This document shows positions 9,485 to 17,640 of a stretch of 64,000 nucleotides of DNA, piece by piece. This DNA comes from Bacillota bacterium (GTDB lineage: Bacteria; Bacillota; Clostridia; Tissierellales; Sedimentibacteraceae). A program made the position numbers and the translations under genes. The stretch spans positions 310,001-374,000 of the forward strand of contig JAEWJT010000016.1 of assembly GCA_023386345.1 (NCBI GenBank). Reading direction: 5' to 3'. Position 1 is the first letter of the stretch; the number at the start of each line of letters is the position of its first letter. The notes under the pieces were generated by a model that had not been told where the DNA came from, searched no databases, and saw only the letters and a list, made by a program, of their open reading frames with translations.

Positions 9485-9527
9485 AGTGAAGCAAGCTTCA
9501 CTCTATATAAGAATCGTACTGATTCTT
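9485..9527 (+). other. Two tandem hairpins between greA and lysS
   Basis: AGTGAAG-CAAG-CTTCACT (9485-9502) and AAGAATC-GTACT-GATTCTT (9509-9527) are perfect 7-bp stems. No long T run follows, so they look like partial attenuation or RNA-processing structures in the greA-lysS transcript, not a full terminator. Confidence 0.5.
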
Positions 9528-9578
9528 CAGAAAAAATTAACCAAAAAATAAAATAAGATAAAAAAGGTGGTGTGCAGA

Positions 9579-11054
9579 TTGTCTGAAATTCAAAACCAAG
9601 GCGATTTAAGACAAGTAAGATTAGACAAATTTAATGAGCTCAAGAGAGTTGGAAGAAACCCTTTTGAGATTTCAAAATTTGATATTACAAGCAACAGTGA
9701 GGAGATAAAAAGTAAGTTTGCAGAGATGGAGGGTAAGTTTGTATCCATAGCAGGCAGAATAATGTCTAAAAGAGGTCAAGGTAAGGTTGGCTTTTATGAT
9801 ATACAGGATACATCTGGAAGAATTCAGATATTTGCAAAGCAAGATACTTTAGGAGAAGAAGAGTATAATTATTTTAAGACTAATGATATTGGAGACATTA
9901 TTGGAGTTAAGGGCGAAGTGTTCAGAACTAAAATGGGTGAGATATCAGTAAGAGCTGAAAGCGTAGTTTTGCTGACTAAATCGCTGCAGACACTTCCAGA
10001 AAAATTCCACGGATTAAAGGATACTGAGATCAGATATAGACAAAGATATGTTGACTTAATTGTAAATCCTGAAATAAGAGAAGTATTTAGAAAACGTAAT
10101 ATTATTATAAAAGGAATACGTGAGTATTTGGACAATCATGGATTTATGGAGGTTGACACACCTGTATTAAGTGCTATAGCAGGTGGAGCTAATGCAAGAC
10201 CTTTTATAACTCATCACAATACTTTGGACATAGATATGTACATGAGAATTGCCAATGAACTATATTTAAAAAGATTGATAGTTGGTGGTTTAGCTGATGG
10301 TGTTTATGAGATGGGCAAGATGTTCAGAAATGAAGGTATGGATACAACTCACAATCCAGAATATACAGCTATTGAGTTGTACAAGGCATATGCTGACTAC
10401 AATGACATGATGGAGCTTACAGAAAACATTATCGCATATGTATGTGAAAAAGTTAATGGAACTACTAAAATAAATTATAATGGTGCAGACCTTGACTTCA
10501 CTCCGCCATGGAGAAGAGTAAGGATGCAAGATATGGTTAAGGAACATGTAGGTGTTGATTTTGACCTTATAAATACAGATGAAGAAGCTATAGCAGTAGC
10601 TAAAGAAAAGAAAATTGAGATAAAGCCTTTGATGACTAGAGGTCATGTTATATGTGCTTTATTTGAAGAATATTGCGAGAAACATCTTGTTCAGCCTACA
10701 TTTGTTACTCATCATCCAGTTGAGATTTCTCCGCTTGCAAAGAGAAATATAGCTGATCCAAGACTTACAGATAGATTTGAAGCCTTTGCTAGCACTAAGG
10801 AAATAGCTAATGCTTTCTCAGAATTAAATGATCCTGTTGATCAAAGAGAGAGATTTGAAGACCAGGTAAGACATAAAGAAGCAGGCGATGATGAAGCTCA
10901 TATGATGGATTATGACTTTATAAATGCAATAGAAGTTGGCTTGCCTCCAACGGGAGGACTAGGAATAGGTGTTGACAGAGTTATAATGATGTTGACTGAT
11001 CAAGTATCTATAAGAGATATTATACTTTTCCCAACAATGAAACCAATAGACTAG
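9579..11054 (+). CDS. lysS: Lysyl-tRNA synthetase, class II
   Basis: LysS charges tRNA-Lys. The protein of about 491 residues has an N-terminal OB-fold anticodon-binding domain (residues about 50-150) and a class II catalytic core with motif 1 (FMEVDTPVLSAIAGGANARPF), motif 2 (RIANELYLKRLIVGG, MFRNEGMDTTHNPEYT) and motif 3 (GLGIGVDRVIMML). An upstream GTG is possible, but the AAGGTGGTG ribosome site sits just before the TTG at 9579, giving MSEIQNQ. No T-box leader was seen upstream. Confidence 0.95.
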   Translation: MSEIQNQGDLRQVRLDKFNELKRVGRNPFEISKFDITSNSEEIKSKFAEMEGKFVSIAGRIMSKRGQGKVGFYDIQDTSGRIQIFAKQDTLGEEEYNYFKTNDIGDIIGVKGEVFRTKMGEISVRAESVVLLTKSLQTLPEKFHGLKDTEIRYRQRYVDLIVNPEIREVFRKRNIIIKGIREYLDNHGFMEVDTPVLSAIAGGANARPFITHHNTLDIDMYMRIANELYLKRLIVGGLADGVYEMGKMFRNEGMDTTHNPEYTAIELYKAYADYNDMMELTENIIAYVCEKVNGTTKINYNGADLDFTPPWRRVRMQDMVKEHVGVDFDLINTDEEAIAVAKEKKIEIKPLMTRGHVICALFEEYCEKHLVQPTFVTHHPVEISPLAKRNIADPRLTDRFEAFASTKEIANAFSELNDPVDQRERFEDQVRHKEAGDDEAHMMDYDFINAIEVGLPPTGGLGIGVDRVIMMLTDQVSIRDIILFPTMKPID

Positions 11055-11096
11055 ATAGAACCCTTATTTCAAGGCATTCTGGAAAATGAATGTAAA

Positions 11097-11116
11097 ATTT
11101 ACGACCGATTTACGAC
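11097..11116 (+). repeat. Direct repeat ATTTACGAC, two copies
   Basis: ATTTACGAC occurs at 11097-11105 and again at 11108-11116, between lysS and the restriction-modification genes. Tandem short repeats of this kind resemble arm-type sites of tyrosine recombinases near ends of integrated elements. That reading is inference; no integrase gene is present here. Confidence 0.4.
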
Positions 11117-11136
11117 AAAAAATAAGAGAACACGTT

Positions 11137-11173
11137 AAAAAAACGGTTGGATATAATGTCCAGCCGTTTTTTT
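11137..11173 (+). terminator. Rho-independent terminator after lysS
   Basis: ACGGTTGGA pairs with TCCAGCCGT (one G-U pair), flanked by a run of A on the left and seven T on the right, so the full stem spans about 15 bp. Confidence 0.85.
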
Positions 11174-11226
11174 AGAAATATGTTTTGTCTTGTGACAATA
11201 GAAATTAAATTAGAAGGAATGATTTG

Positions 11227-12183
11227 ATGATAGAGCAAATTGATATAGATAATTTAGTAGAAGAAAATGAACCTGTGGGTGTTGTTAATATTGAACCATA
11301 TGATTTTACAAAAGTAATTGATAATAGTGATGAATATGAAGAAATACATAACGCTAATTCAATGGTTATTTTAGGAGATAGTTTAAAGGTTTTGAAGAAG
11401 ATAAGAAATAAATCTGTAAATCTTATCTTTGCAGATGTTCCATATAACATAGGGAAAGATTTTGGAAATAATAAAGACAAATGGGATACAGTAGAAGAAT
11501 ATATTGAGTGGTGTAAAGAGTGGATAGATGAATGTATGAGAGTTCTAACTGATGATGGAACAATGTATTTTATGACGGCTACACAACATATGCCATTCTT
11601 AGATGTATTTGCATCTGAAAAGTATAATGTTTTATGTAGAATTGTTTGGGCATATGATAGTTCAGGAGTTCAATCAAAGAAAATATATGGTTCTTTATAT
11701 GAGCCTATTTTAATGATTAATAAGAGTGACAAGTCAAAATATATATTTAATGATAATGACATTTTAGTAGAAGCTAAAACTGGTTCACAAAGAAAACTTA
11801 TTGATTATCGCAAAAACCCACCTCAACCATATAATACAGAGAAAGTACCCGGTAATGTTTGGGGTTTTAACAGGGTTCGTTTTAAGATGGATGAATATGA
11901 AAATCATCCAACACAAAAACCAGAGGTGTTATTAGAACGAATTATAAAAGCTTCATCAAATGTTGGAGATGTTGTGCTAGATCCATTTTCTGGTTCTTTT
12001 ACAACATCGGCTGTTGCAGTAAAACTTGGTAGATATGCGATTGGAATTGATATGAGTCAAGAATATTTTGAGATTGGTATCAGAAGAACAGGAATTGCAA
12101 CAGAATATAATGGTAAAAATTTAATTAAGGAAAAAAAGAAAAAAACAAAAGCAAAATCAAAATATGTGAGGGGTGAAGAATAA
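11227..12183 (+). CDS. DNA adenine methyltransferase, beta class, YhdJ-like (type II R-M)
   Basis: This is a site-specific DNA methyltransferase of 318 residues. The order is that of the beta class: the catalytic motif IV comes first (LIFADVPYNIGKDFG) and the AdoMet-binding FxGxG-type motif near the C-terminus (LDPFSGSFTTSAVA). The DYRKNPPQPYN, EKVPGNVW and ENHPTQKPE segments match, from memory, E. coli YhdJ, which methylates ATGCAT. Motif IV reads DVPY where DPPY is the rule. The C-terminus is Lys-rich. The ATG at 11227 follows AAGGA. The stop codon overlaps the ATG of the next gene (TAATG), the hallmark of a coupled R-M pair. ATGCAT specificity is inference. Confidence 0.85.
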   Translation: MIEQIDIDNLVEENEPVGVVNIEPYDFTKVIDNSDEYEEIHNANSMVILGDSLKVLKKIRNKSVNLIFADVPYNIGKDFGNNKDKWDTVEEYIEWCKEWIDECMRVLTDDGTMYFMTATQHMPFLDVFASEKYNVLCRIVWAYDSSGVQSKKIYGSLYEPILMINKSDKSKYIFNDNDILVEAKTGSQRKLIDYRKNPPQPYNTEKVPGNVWGFNRVRFKMDEYENHPTQKPEVLLERIIKASSNVGDVVLDPFSGSFTTSAVAVKLGRYAIGIDMSQEYFEIGIRRTGIATEYNGKNLIKEKKKKTKAKSKYVRGEE

Positions 12184-13277
12184 TGGCTATTACAGAAAAA
12201 TTTGTTCAAGAGATTTTAAAACAAGAGTATCCACTAAATTATAACATGATTTATGAAAAAAGTTATTTGTTGCAATATTTAGATAAAAAGATGAAAGCGG
12301 TACATGGTGATAGTAAAGCAAGAAGAAGTTTAGCAAATATATATGCAATTTATTCTATTCTTCATTTTTATAAAGATGAATATTGTGATAATGCGACAGA
12401 TTACAAGACTTTTAGTGGGTATGACTATATGCTTTTATTTAATTATTATAGAGGGTTATATGGTGGAAGCAAGTTGCAAAATCATGCGCTTAATTCAAGG
12501 GTTAATGGAGAGTTTAGAAATAAGTTTAAAAAGGCAACAAATGATTTGATAATTATTAATAATGGTAAATATCTAATACATATAGATTATCTATATGTGG
12601 ATGGAATAGATATAAGTAATGTTTCATATAGAATAATTAATAAATACATTGAATTATTAATTATAAAAGATCATACTTTGATAAATATATTAGAGGAAAT
12701 ACGCACATTTACAGATTATTCAAGTAAAAAGAATAAAATCAAAGAATTATTAACAACAGACGCTGAGGCACGAATATTCGAGATAATAAGTTATGCAATA
12801 CTAAAAAATCATTATAAAAATATAAAAGTATATTTTGGATTTAGTAAAGATAGTATTCGTGTATATGAACTTGAATTATATAAGACAGGTCGAACAAATG
12901 CAAATGATGGGGGAATTGATTTTGTTATGCGCCCTATTGGACGTTTTTTTCAAGTGACAGAAGTAAATAATTATGATAAATATTTGCTTGATATAGATAA
13001 AGTGATGCACTTCCCAATAACATTTGTAATAAAAACAGATAAAATAAAAACAGATGTTAATGCAGAAATAAGCACTTATATTGAGATGAAAACAGGTGGA
13101 ATGAAAGTTTTAATAGAAAGATATTCAAAAGCATTTGAAGATATCATAACTATCAACGAGTTAAAACAATGGATAGATGATTTGCCAGATGGAGATATAG
13201 ATGGGATAATTAGAGATATAGATATTTATTATAAACTTGAAATGCACATGGATGATGAAGCTGATGACGAAGAATAG
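12183..13277 (+). CDS. Probable type II restriction endonuclease partnered with the methyltransferase
   Basis: This 364-residue soluble protein is coupled by a one-base overlap to the methyltransferase, the main reason for the call. Around residues 200-280 it has a plausible PD-(D/E)xK-like core: acidic helix TDAEARIFEIISYAIL, a Gly-Gly-Ile-Asp strand (NDGGIDFVMRPIG) and the strand FFQVTEVNNYDKY, where the usual (E/Q)xK would read QVT. The C-terminus is very acidic (DMHMDDEADDEE-like). I do not recognise the exact family. If the methyltransferase is YhdJ-like the enzyme would cut ATGCAT, as NsiI/AvaIII isoschizomers do; this is inference. Confidence 0.65.
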   Translation: MAITEKFVQEILKQEYPLNYNMIYEKSYLLQYLDKKMKAVHGDSKARRSLANIYAIYSILHFYKDEYCDNATDYKTFSGYDYMLLFNYYRGLYGGSKLQNHALNSRVNGEFRNKFKKATNDLIIINNGKYLIHIDYLYVDGIDISNVSYRIINKYIELLIIKDHTLINILEEIRTFTDYSSKKNKIKELLTTDAEARIFEIISYAILKNHYKNIKVYFGFSKDSIRVYELELYKTGRTNANDGGIDFVMRPIGRFFQVTEVNNYDKYLLDIDKVMHFPITFVIKTDKIKTDVNAEISTYIEMKTGGMKVLIERYSKAFEDIITINELKQWIDDLPDGDIDGIIRDIDIYYKLEMHMDDEADDEE

Positions 13278-13290
13278 TAATTAAAAGAGG

Positions 13291-13316
13291 AGAGGATTTT
13301 ATCAATCCTCTTTTTT
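13291..13316 (+). terminator. Terminator after the restriction gene
   Basis: AGAGGATT-TTATC-AATCCTCT followed by a T-run. Confidence 0.85.
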
Positions 13317-13370
13317 AGTTTATAAGAAAGTGTGAAATAATTTCTGTAAAATAACTTTCTATGATAAATT

Positions 13371-13463
13371 TTAAGAACATATCTGATGAACTATACAACG
13401 TTGATATTCTGTGTTAGGAAAAACGGCATTTACAGCTTCTTTCATTCCGCTCAATAAAACGTG
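13371..13463 (-). pseudogene. Relic of an IS256-family (Mutator-type) transposase
   Basis: Reading the minus strand from 13463 gives 30 codons then a stop: HVLLSGMKEAVNAVFP followed by NTEYQRCIVHQICS. This matches, from knowledge of the family, the conserved stretch GL(S/T)GFxEAIxAVFPxTExQxCIVHxxRNS of IS256-type transposases. Nothing else of the gene survives on either side, so it is a short internal fragment. Its presence next to the R-M genes supports past mobile-element activity here. Confidence 0.75.
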
Positions 13464-13497
13464 GTAAAATAACTAAACAGTTATTTTACCACGTTTT
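13456..13497. terminator. Long perfect hairpin, bidirectional terminator
   Basis: A 19-bp perfect inverted repeat, AAAACGTGGTAAAATAACT with its complement, and a 4-base loop, flanked by T runs in both directions. It probably ends the Cys-rich gene on the minus strand and shields the island. Its left arm overlaps the transposase relic by a few bases. Confidence 0.75.
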
Positions 13498-13520
13498 TAT
13501 CTGATAAGAATTTCAAATTT

Positions 13521-13934
13521 TTAGTAAAAACAGTTTCCAAAATCTCCGCCTACAAAAGCTGATCCGTTTTCGCTATTTCTACAATTACATCTGCATGGAG
13601 AGCAGCAGCATCTACAGCATCTTCTGTTACCGCTGTCAGGAGAAACACGATCACATCTTCTGTTGCATTCTCTTTCTCTTCTATCACAATCTCTGCGACA
13701 TTCGTTTCCTTCTCTTTCACATCTTCTACGGCATTCTCTGTTACCGCTGTCAGGGGAAACATTATCTCTATCACAATCTCTATCGCCTCTATCAGGGGAA
13801 ACATTGCCATTACATCTTTCGTTTAACAATTGGTTTGAAAAAGGAGTACAGTATATGAAGAATATATCTCCTGATCTATAGCAGCCTTCGCCAAATTCAT
13901 TTTGTACATTTGAACAAGGATCTTTACGACTCAT
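13521..13934 (-). CDS. Cys/Arg-rich repeat protein, possibly spore-coat-like
   Basis: This 137-residue protein is unlike its neighbours. After an ordinary N-terminal 40 residues it consists of Arg/Cys/Asp/Glu-rich stretches (RECRRRCEREGNECRRD, RRCCRCCCSPCRCNCR) separated by three copies of VSPD(S/R)G(N/D)R. Roughly one residue in six is Cys. The DNA encoding VSPDSGNR is repeated, with GTTACCGCTGTCAGG copies near 13627 and 13740 on the plus strand, so it is a coding minisatellite. A strong ribosome site (AGAAAGGAAG) precedes the ATG, which argues for a real gene. Metal binding or disulfide cross-linking in a spore coat are reasonable guesses; no family was recognised. Confidence 0.65.
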   Translation of the reverse strand: MSRKDPCSNVQNEFGEGCYRSGDIFFIYCTPFSNQLLNERCNGNVSPDRGDRDCDRDNVSPDSGNRECRRRCEREGNECRRDCDRRERECNRRCDRVSPDSGNRRCCRCCCSPCRCNCRNSENGSAFVGGDFGNCFY

Positions 13935-14122
13935 TTAAATCTTCCTTTCTTAATTTAAGGATTGATAATAACGCTAATTAAAATTAACGAATATATTAGG
14001 TGACAAGTTCGAGGTATTTAACTTAATTATAAACCAACATAATTAGTAAGGTTTTTTTATGTGTGTAAGTATTTGTCACTATGCTACAATATATGACAAA
14101 CTTCGTAAAGAGTTCATAATGG

Positions 14123-14803
14123 CTATAAATAATTTTTAATAATATTTTTGTAATATAATAAATTTTTTGAAAATTCGTTTTTTGATAATTTACTTACAAT
14201 TTCAATAGGTTTGTTATTCAATATATAAATATAATCGGATAAAAATAATGCTTGATCAATGTCATGAGTTATGTATATAATAGTTCTTTTTTCTTCTAAT
14301 AAAATATTTTTAATCTTTAACGATAAATCCTCCTCAAGCCTATAATCTAAGCCATTAAAAGGTTCGTCCAAAATAACTATATTTGATGGATAGGCTAATG
14401 CTCTGGCAATTGAAACTCTCCCAGCCATGCCACCACTTAATTCGGAAATTTTATATTTAGAAAATTCTTGTAAATCGACTAACTTTAAAATTTTATCAAT
14501 AATATTTTTGCGTTCTGATGGGTTATAATGATTTTTTAGAACAATATCTATATTATCATATACATTATACCATTCGAGGAGCCTTGGTTCTTGAAATACA
14601 TATGAAAATATTGAATTATCAGGCAGTATAATTTCTCCGCTGTCAGGTTTTGTTAGTCCGGCAATCATATTAACAAGGGTAGTTTTACCCAAACCTGATG
14701 GACCAAGGATACAGGAAATTTTATTTTCTTCAAATTCTATGCTGAAATTACTGTACAGTTGTTCGTTATTGTATGCTTTGTATACATTATTTAACTTTAT
14801 CAT
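14123..14803 (-). CDS. ABC importer ATPase, NitT/TauT (SsuB-like) family
   Basis: This 226-residue ATPase drives the importer encoded by the two upstream genes. It has Walker A GPSGLGKTT, signature LSGGMAGRVSIARAL, Walker B IVILDEPFNGLD and the switch His in IIYITHDIDQAL. The length and the LSGGM signature fit the nitrate/sulfonate/taurine group. It is the last gene of a four-gene minus-strand operon (TM1266-like regulator, binding protein, permease, ATPase). The substrate is not shown by sequence. Confidence 0.88.
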   Translation of the reverse strand: MIKLNNVYKAYNNEQLYSNFSIEFEENKISCILGPSGLGKTTLVNMIAGLTKPDSGEIILPDNSIFSYVFQEPRLLEWYNVYDNIDIVLKNHYNPSERKNIIDKILKLVDLQEFSKYKISELSGGMAGRVSIARALAYPSNIVILDEPFNGLDYRLEEDLSLKIKNILLEEKRTIIYITHDIDQALFLSDYIYILNNKPIEIVSKLSKNEFSKNLLYYKNIIKNYL

Positions 14804-14816
14804 ATTTTTAACCTCA

Positions 14817-15557
14817 TTAATTTCTCTTTACAAATTTAACATATAAATTTTCAAGTATATAACTAAGTACCACAATTATTATTGTCCACGAAAAAAGAAC
14901 TGTAGGCTCAAGGTTAGCCTTGGCATAAAACAAGTAATTTCCAATGGAATATTTTGGCATGCTTAAAACTTCGGCAGCAGATGAAGCCTTCCACGCAATG
15001 CCTATTGATGAAATAATAGCTGAATGTATATAAGGCAAAATAGAAGGGAAATAGACAGATTTTATAATTTCAAGCTTATTTAGCTTATACACCTTGCACA
15101 TCTCTAATATTTTTTTATCAGTGTTTTTTATGCCGGTAGCTACATTGGTAAAAATTACTGGAAAGCACATTAAAAATGTAGCAAAAATAGGGACATCAGA
15201 TGATTTTAACCATAATATAGCCAGTATGATAATTGAAACAATAGGTGTTGAACGGATTACAATAATTAAAGGATTTATTAAATCATATAAAAAATCATTT
15301 AAACCACAGAAAAATCCAAAAATTACACCAAGGATGCAGGACATTATTAATGCAATCATAGTCCTTATTGTGCTGCTTAAAATCACAATATATGTAGATT
15401 TATCTAGTAAGATTGATATTAAGGAGTTAAAAGTAGCAATAGGAGAAGGGAGATAAATCTCCTTATTAACAATCAAGGCAAATATCTCCCATATAACTAA
15501 CCAGAATAATATTATAAATATTTTTTTAAAACTATTTTTTATAATAGAAGCTTTCAT
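14817..15557 (-). CDS. ABC importer permease, NitT/TauT family
   Basis: This is an inner-membrane permease of 246 residues with about six helices. It carries the BPD-type cytosolic EAA-like loop around KNTDKKILEMCKVYKLNKLEIIKSVYFPSILPYI, which contacts the ATPase. The gene overlaps the end of the binding-protein gene by 26 bases and is followed 13 bases later by the ATPase, consistent with one operon. Subfamily membership is inferred mainly from the neighbouring binding protein. Confidence 0.88.
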   Translation of the reverse strand: MKASIIKNSFKKIFIILFWLVIWEIFALIVNKEIYLPSPIATFNSLISILLDKSTYIVILSSTIRTMIALIMSCILGVIFGFFCGLNDFLYDLINPLIIVIRSTPIVSIIILAILWLKSSDVPIFATFLMCFPVIFTNVATGIKNTDKKILEMCKVYKLNKLEIIKSVYFPSILPYIHSAIISSIGIAWKASSAAEVLSMPKYSIGNYLFYAKANLEPTVLFSWTIIIVVLSYILENLYVKFVKRN

Positions 15558-16572
15558 CAGGTAGTTTTCCTCCTACTGATTTGTTGTCAGAGTCGAATAA
15601 TACTTTTAAGAATGCGTTTATTTCATTCTTAGCATCCTGTGCATTCTTATATACTATATTACAATAAGGTATTGCTTTTTCAACTAATGCTGCATTTTTG
15701 ATAATTTCATTTTTCTCAACTAATTTAGCAGCTTCAGCAGGATTAGAATTTACAAAATTTACTGATTGCTCATATGATTTTAAAAATTCTGTGATAAAGT
15801 CAGGATTTTTTTCAGCAAATTCTTTGTTTACAACTAAACAACCCATAGAAAGTACGCTGTTTCCACTTGAAGCTATTTCCCATTCCTTGTTTAAGTCAAC
15901 TAATATTTTTATATCAGTATCCTTTAGGCTTACTTGTGTTACAAATGGTTGCGGAAGTATTGCGACATCTATATCACCAGCGAGAAGAGCCTGTGCGACT
16001 GTCGCGTGGTCTGGCATATAATCTAAGCTTACCTTGTCGGTTAATCCCTTTTGACTAAGAATATAGTTCATAGCGTATTCTGGTACAGCACCTTTGCCGC
16101 TTATTGCTACTTTTTTACCCTCTAATTGTTCAAGAGAGCTGATATCGCCTTTGCCTACAGCATATAAAACTCCCAGTGTATTTTGTGCTAAAAATTGTAT
16201 CTTGCCTTCTGTTTTGTTGTATAAAACTGCTGCAAGATTGGTTGGAACTGCTGCTATTTGAACTTCTCCCTTATCACTGATGATTTTTCCAGTAATTGTA
16301 TCTGGAGCATCAACAGTTGTATATTCTACTGTGTATTTATCACTGTTTAAAGCTTTTTCATCTATAAGTTTTATCATACCGATAGATGTTGGACCTTTGA
16401 GTCCGATAATATTAACCTTTGTAGGATTTACAGGCTCAGGAGTCTTTCCTGATTCAACATTATTTCCATCATCAGGCTTCTGCTCTGTTTTAGGTACATT
16501 TGTGCTGCTGCAAGCTGTTAAAAGCATGCTAAATATTAATAAAAAACTAAGTATTACTGCTATTTTTTTCAT
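15532..16572 (-). CDS. ABC importer substrate-binding lipoprotein, NMT1/TauA-like
   Basis: This 346-residue extracellular lipoprotein has a signal peptide ending in the lipobox LLTACSS (Cys about residue 21), an acidic Pro/Asp linker, then a type II periplasmic-binding fold. Segments such as DKGEVQIAAVPTNLAAVLYN, LEGKKVAISGKG and LLAGDIDVAILPQPFVT are typical of the NitT/TauT/NMT1 family. The ligand is not predictable. Linkage to a TM1266-like regulator suggests a role near hydrogenase or redox metabolism, but that is inference. A GGAGG ribosome site precedes the ATG. Confidence 0.88.
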   Translation of the reverse strand: MKKIAVILSFLLIFSMLLTACSSTNVPKTEQKPDDGNNVESGKTPEPVNPTKVNIIGLKGPTSIGMIKLIDEKALNSDKYTVEYTTVDAPDTITGKIISDKGEVQIAAVPTNLAAVLYNKTEGKIQFLAQNTLGVLYAVGKGDISSLEQLEGKKVAISGKGAVPEYAMNYILSQKGLTDKVSLDYMPDHATVAQALLAGDIDVAILPQPFVTQVSLKDTDIKILVDLNKEWEIASSGNSVLSMGCLVVNKEFAEKNPDFITEFLKSYEQSVNFVNSNPAEAAKLVEKNEIIKNAALVEKAIPYCNIVYKNAQDAKNEINAFLKVLFDSDNKSVGGKLPDESFYYKK

Positions 16573-16592
16573 AAAAACCTCCGTTTATCTGT

Positions 16593-16865
16593 TTAAAAAA
16601 TTTTTTTAGATAATGCACTTTTTACGTTAACACCGTCAATTTTACCAAGCTTTCCGTTAAGTGCACCTATTTCGTCAGTTGTTCCGTCAACTATTAACGA
16701 AATAATATTTACTCCCTTTTCTCTATAAGGTAAACCAAGCCTTCCAACTATAATATTTCCATGTTGGTGCAAAATATCATTAATAAGAGGCACTTGCTCT
16801 AAATTTTCTATAACTATACCGATAACTCCTATTCTTTTTTCTAGAGATTGTAAATCTTTTTCCAT
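16593..16865 (-). CDS. TM1266-like putative iron-only hydrogenase system regulator
   Basis: A small ferredoxin-fold (ACT/NikR-C-like) protein of 90 residues. The text RIGVIGIVIENLEQVPLIND, HGNIIVGRLGLPYREKGVNIISLIVDG and IGALNGKLGKIDGV matches the TM1266 family, which co-occurs with [FeFe]-hydrogenase maturation genes. A longer frame exists upstream, but the AAGGTGATT ribosome site selects the ATG at 16865. It is the first gene of the importer operon, preceded by its own promoter and an attenuator-like leader. The family name is established; its function is not. Confidence 0.8.
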   Translation of the reverse strand: MEKDLQSLEKRIGVIGIVIENLEQVPLINDILHQHGNIIVGRLGLPYREKGVNIISLIVDGTTDEIGALNGKLGKIDGVNVKSALSKKIF

Positions 16866-17068
16866 AATAATCACCTTCCTTCCCTCAAATAAAAAAACCC
16901 TATTTGCAACAAATAAGGAGTTCGAGAATCTCTTTATCTTAAAAATAACAATCAAAGATAGCTTTATTCTAAACAAAGAGTGCTTAAAACGAATTTTCTC
17001 CTTGCCTTCAGTATAGACCTTAGGTTTAGATGCAAACATACAATATCATAATATATTTATAAAGTCAA
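16866..17068 (-). promoter_or_regulatory. Promoter and attenuator-like leader of the TM1266/ABC operon
   Basis: On the minus strand, TTGACT (17063-17068) and TATTGT (17040-17045) lie 17 bases apart. About 120 bases downstream a terminator hairpin, CCTTATTTG-TTG-CAAATAGGG followed by seven T (16891-16918), sits just upstream of the ribosome site of the first gene. An AAGGAG in the leader (16998-17003) could pair with CTCCTT (16915-16920) at the base of the terminator and open it. No known riboswitch core was recognised, and the hairpin could instead be the distal terminator of the upstream GNAT gene. Confidence 0.55.
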
Positions 17069-17071
17069 TAA

Positions 17072-17521
17072 TTATTTTGCACAATGTCCACCGACATCAC
17101 CATATTTTACCATCACCAATTTTCCACTAACTTCACCATCTGCAATAAATCCAATTTTTTCAAAAATGCCTTGAATTTTTAATAGTGAATTATCAGAAAG
17201 GTTTATATATGAATAAGTTTTTTCTGCTCCCATATCTACAGCTTTTCTAACTAACATTCTTATAATCAATTCTCCATAAGAATTATTTCTGTACTCCTTT
17301 AGAACACAGAGCTTATCTATTAAGTATTTTCCATCATTAAATATAAGTCTTCCAGTTCCTATAGCCTTTCCATTATCATACACTAATACACTTTTTCCAA
17401 AGCTATCGTATTCATCGTTTACTAAGCTAGTGTCGAAATTAAGCTCATTAATAAAAACCATAGTTCTTATCTTTAGCACATCATCTAAATCATTGCTTTG
17501 AAACCATTTTGTCGAAATCAT
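17072..17521 (-). CDS. GNAT-family N-acetyltransferase
   Basis: This 149-residue acetyltransferase has a GNAT fold: an N-terminal strand-helix with RTMVFINELNFD, a central strand AIGTGRLIFNDGKYLIDKLCV and the acetyl-CoA pyrophosphate loop LKEYRNNSYGELII, where the usual R/QxxGxG/A is weak. The end, YGDVGGHC, resembles the tail of ElaA-like GNATs. The substrate is unknown. The ATG follows CGAGGTAG. Confidence 0.7.
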   Translation of the reverse strand: MISTKWFQSNDLDDVLKIRTMVFINELNFDTSLVNDEYDSFGKSVLVYDNGKAIGTGRLIFNDGKYLIDKLCVLKEYRNNSYGELIIRMLVRKAVDMGAEKTYSYINLSDNSLLKIQGIFEKIGFIADGEVSGKLVMVKYGDVGGHCAK

Positions 17522-17640
17522 TTTCTACCTCGAATAAATATTTTAAATATTATACCACATTTTTACCATAATAGATATAAAAATATATTTTTCAAAAGGG
17601 TTTTACTTTTTACAAAAATTTGATATACTATTTTGCATGT

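Noticed and set aside
9530..9578. T-box riboswitch upstream of lysS
   Set aside because: No GNUGGNACCGCG-type T-box sequence and too short a leader.
11041..11176. A short open frame (NPYFKAFWKMNV...) downstream of lysS that resembles an integrase tail
   Set aside because: It has a stop right before it and no start or ribosome site, and the similarity is only impressionistic; only the direct repeats were kept.
13550..13881. Plus-strand and second minus-strand frames over the Cys-rich gene (13595-13858, 13663-13881, 13550-13810)
   Set aside because: They are shadows caused by the repeated codons and lack ribosome sites; the 13521-13934 frame has a strong one.
16866..17039. N-terminal extension of the TM1266-like protein
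   Set aside because: It reads through the terminator hairpin and promoter region and the strong ribosome site is at the ATG 16865.
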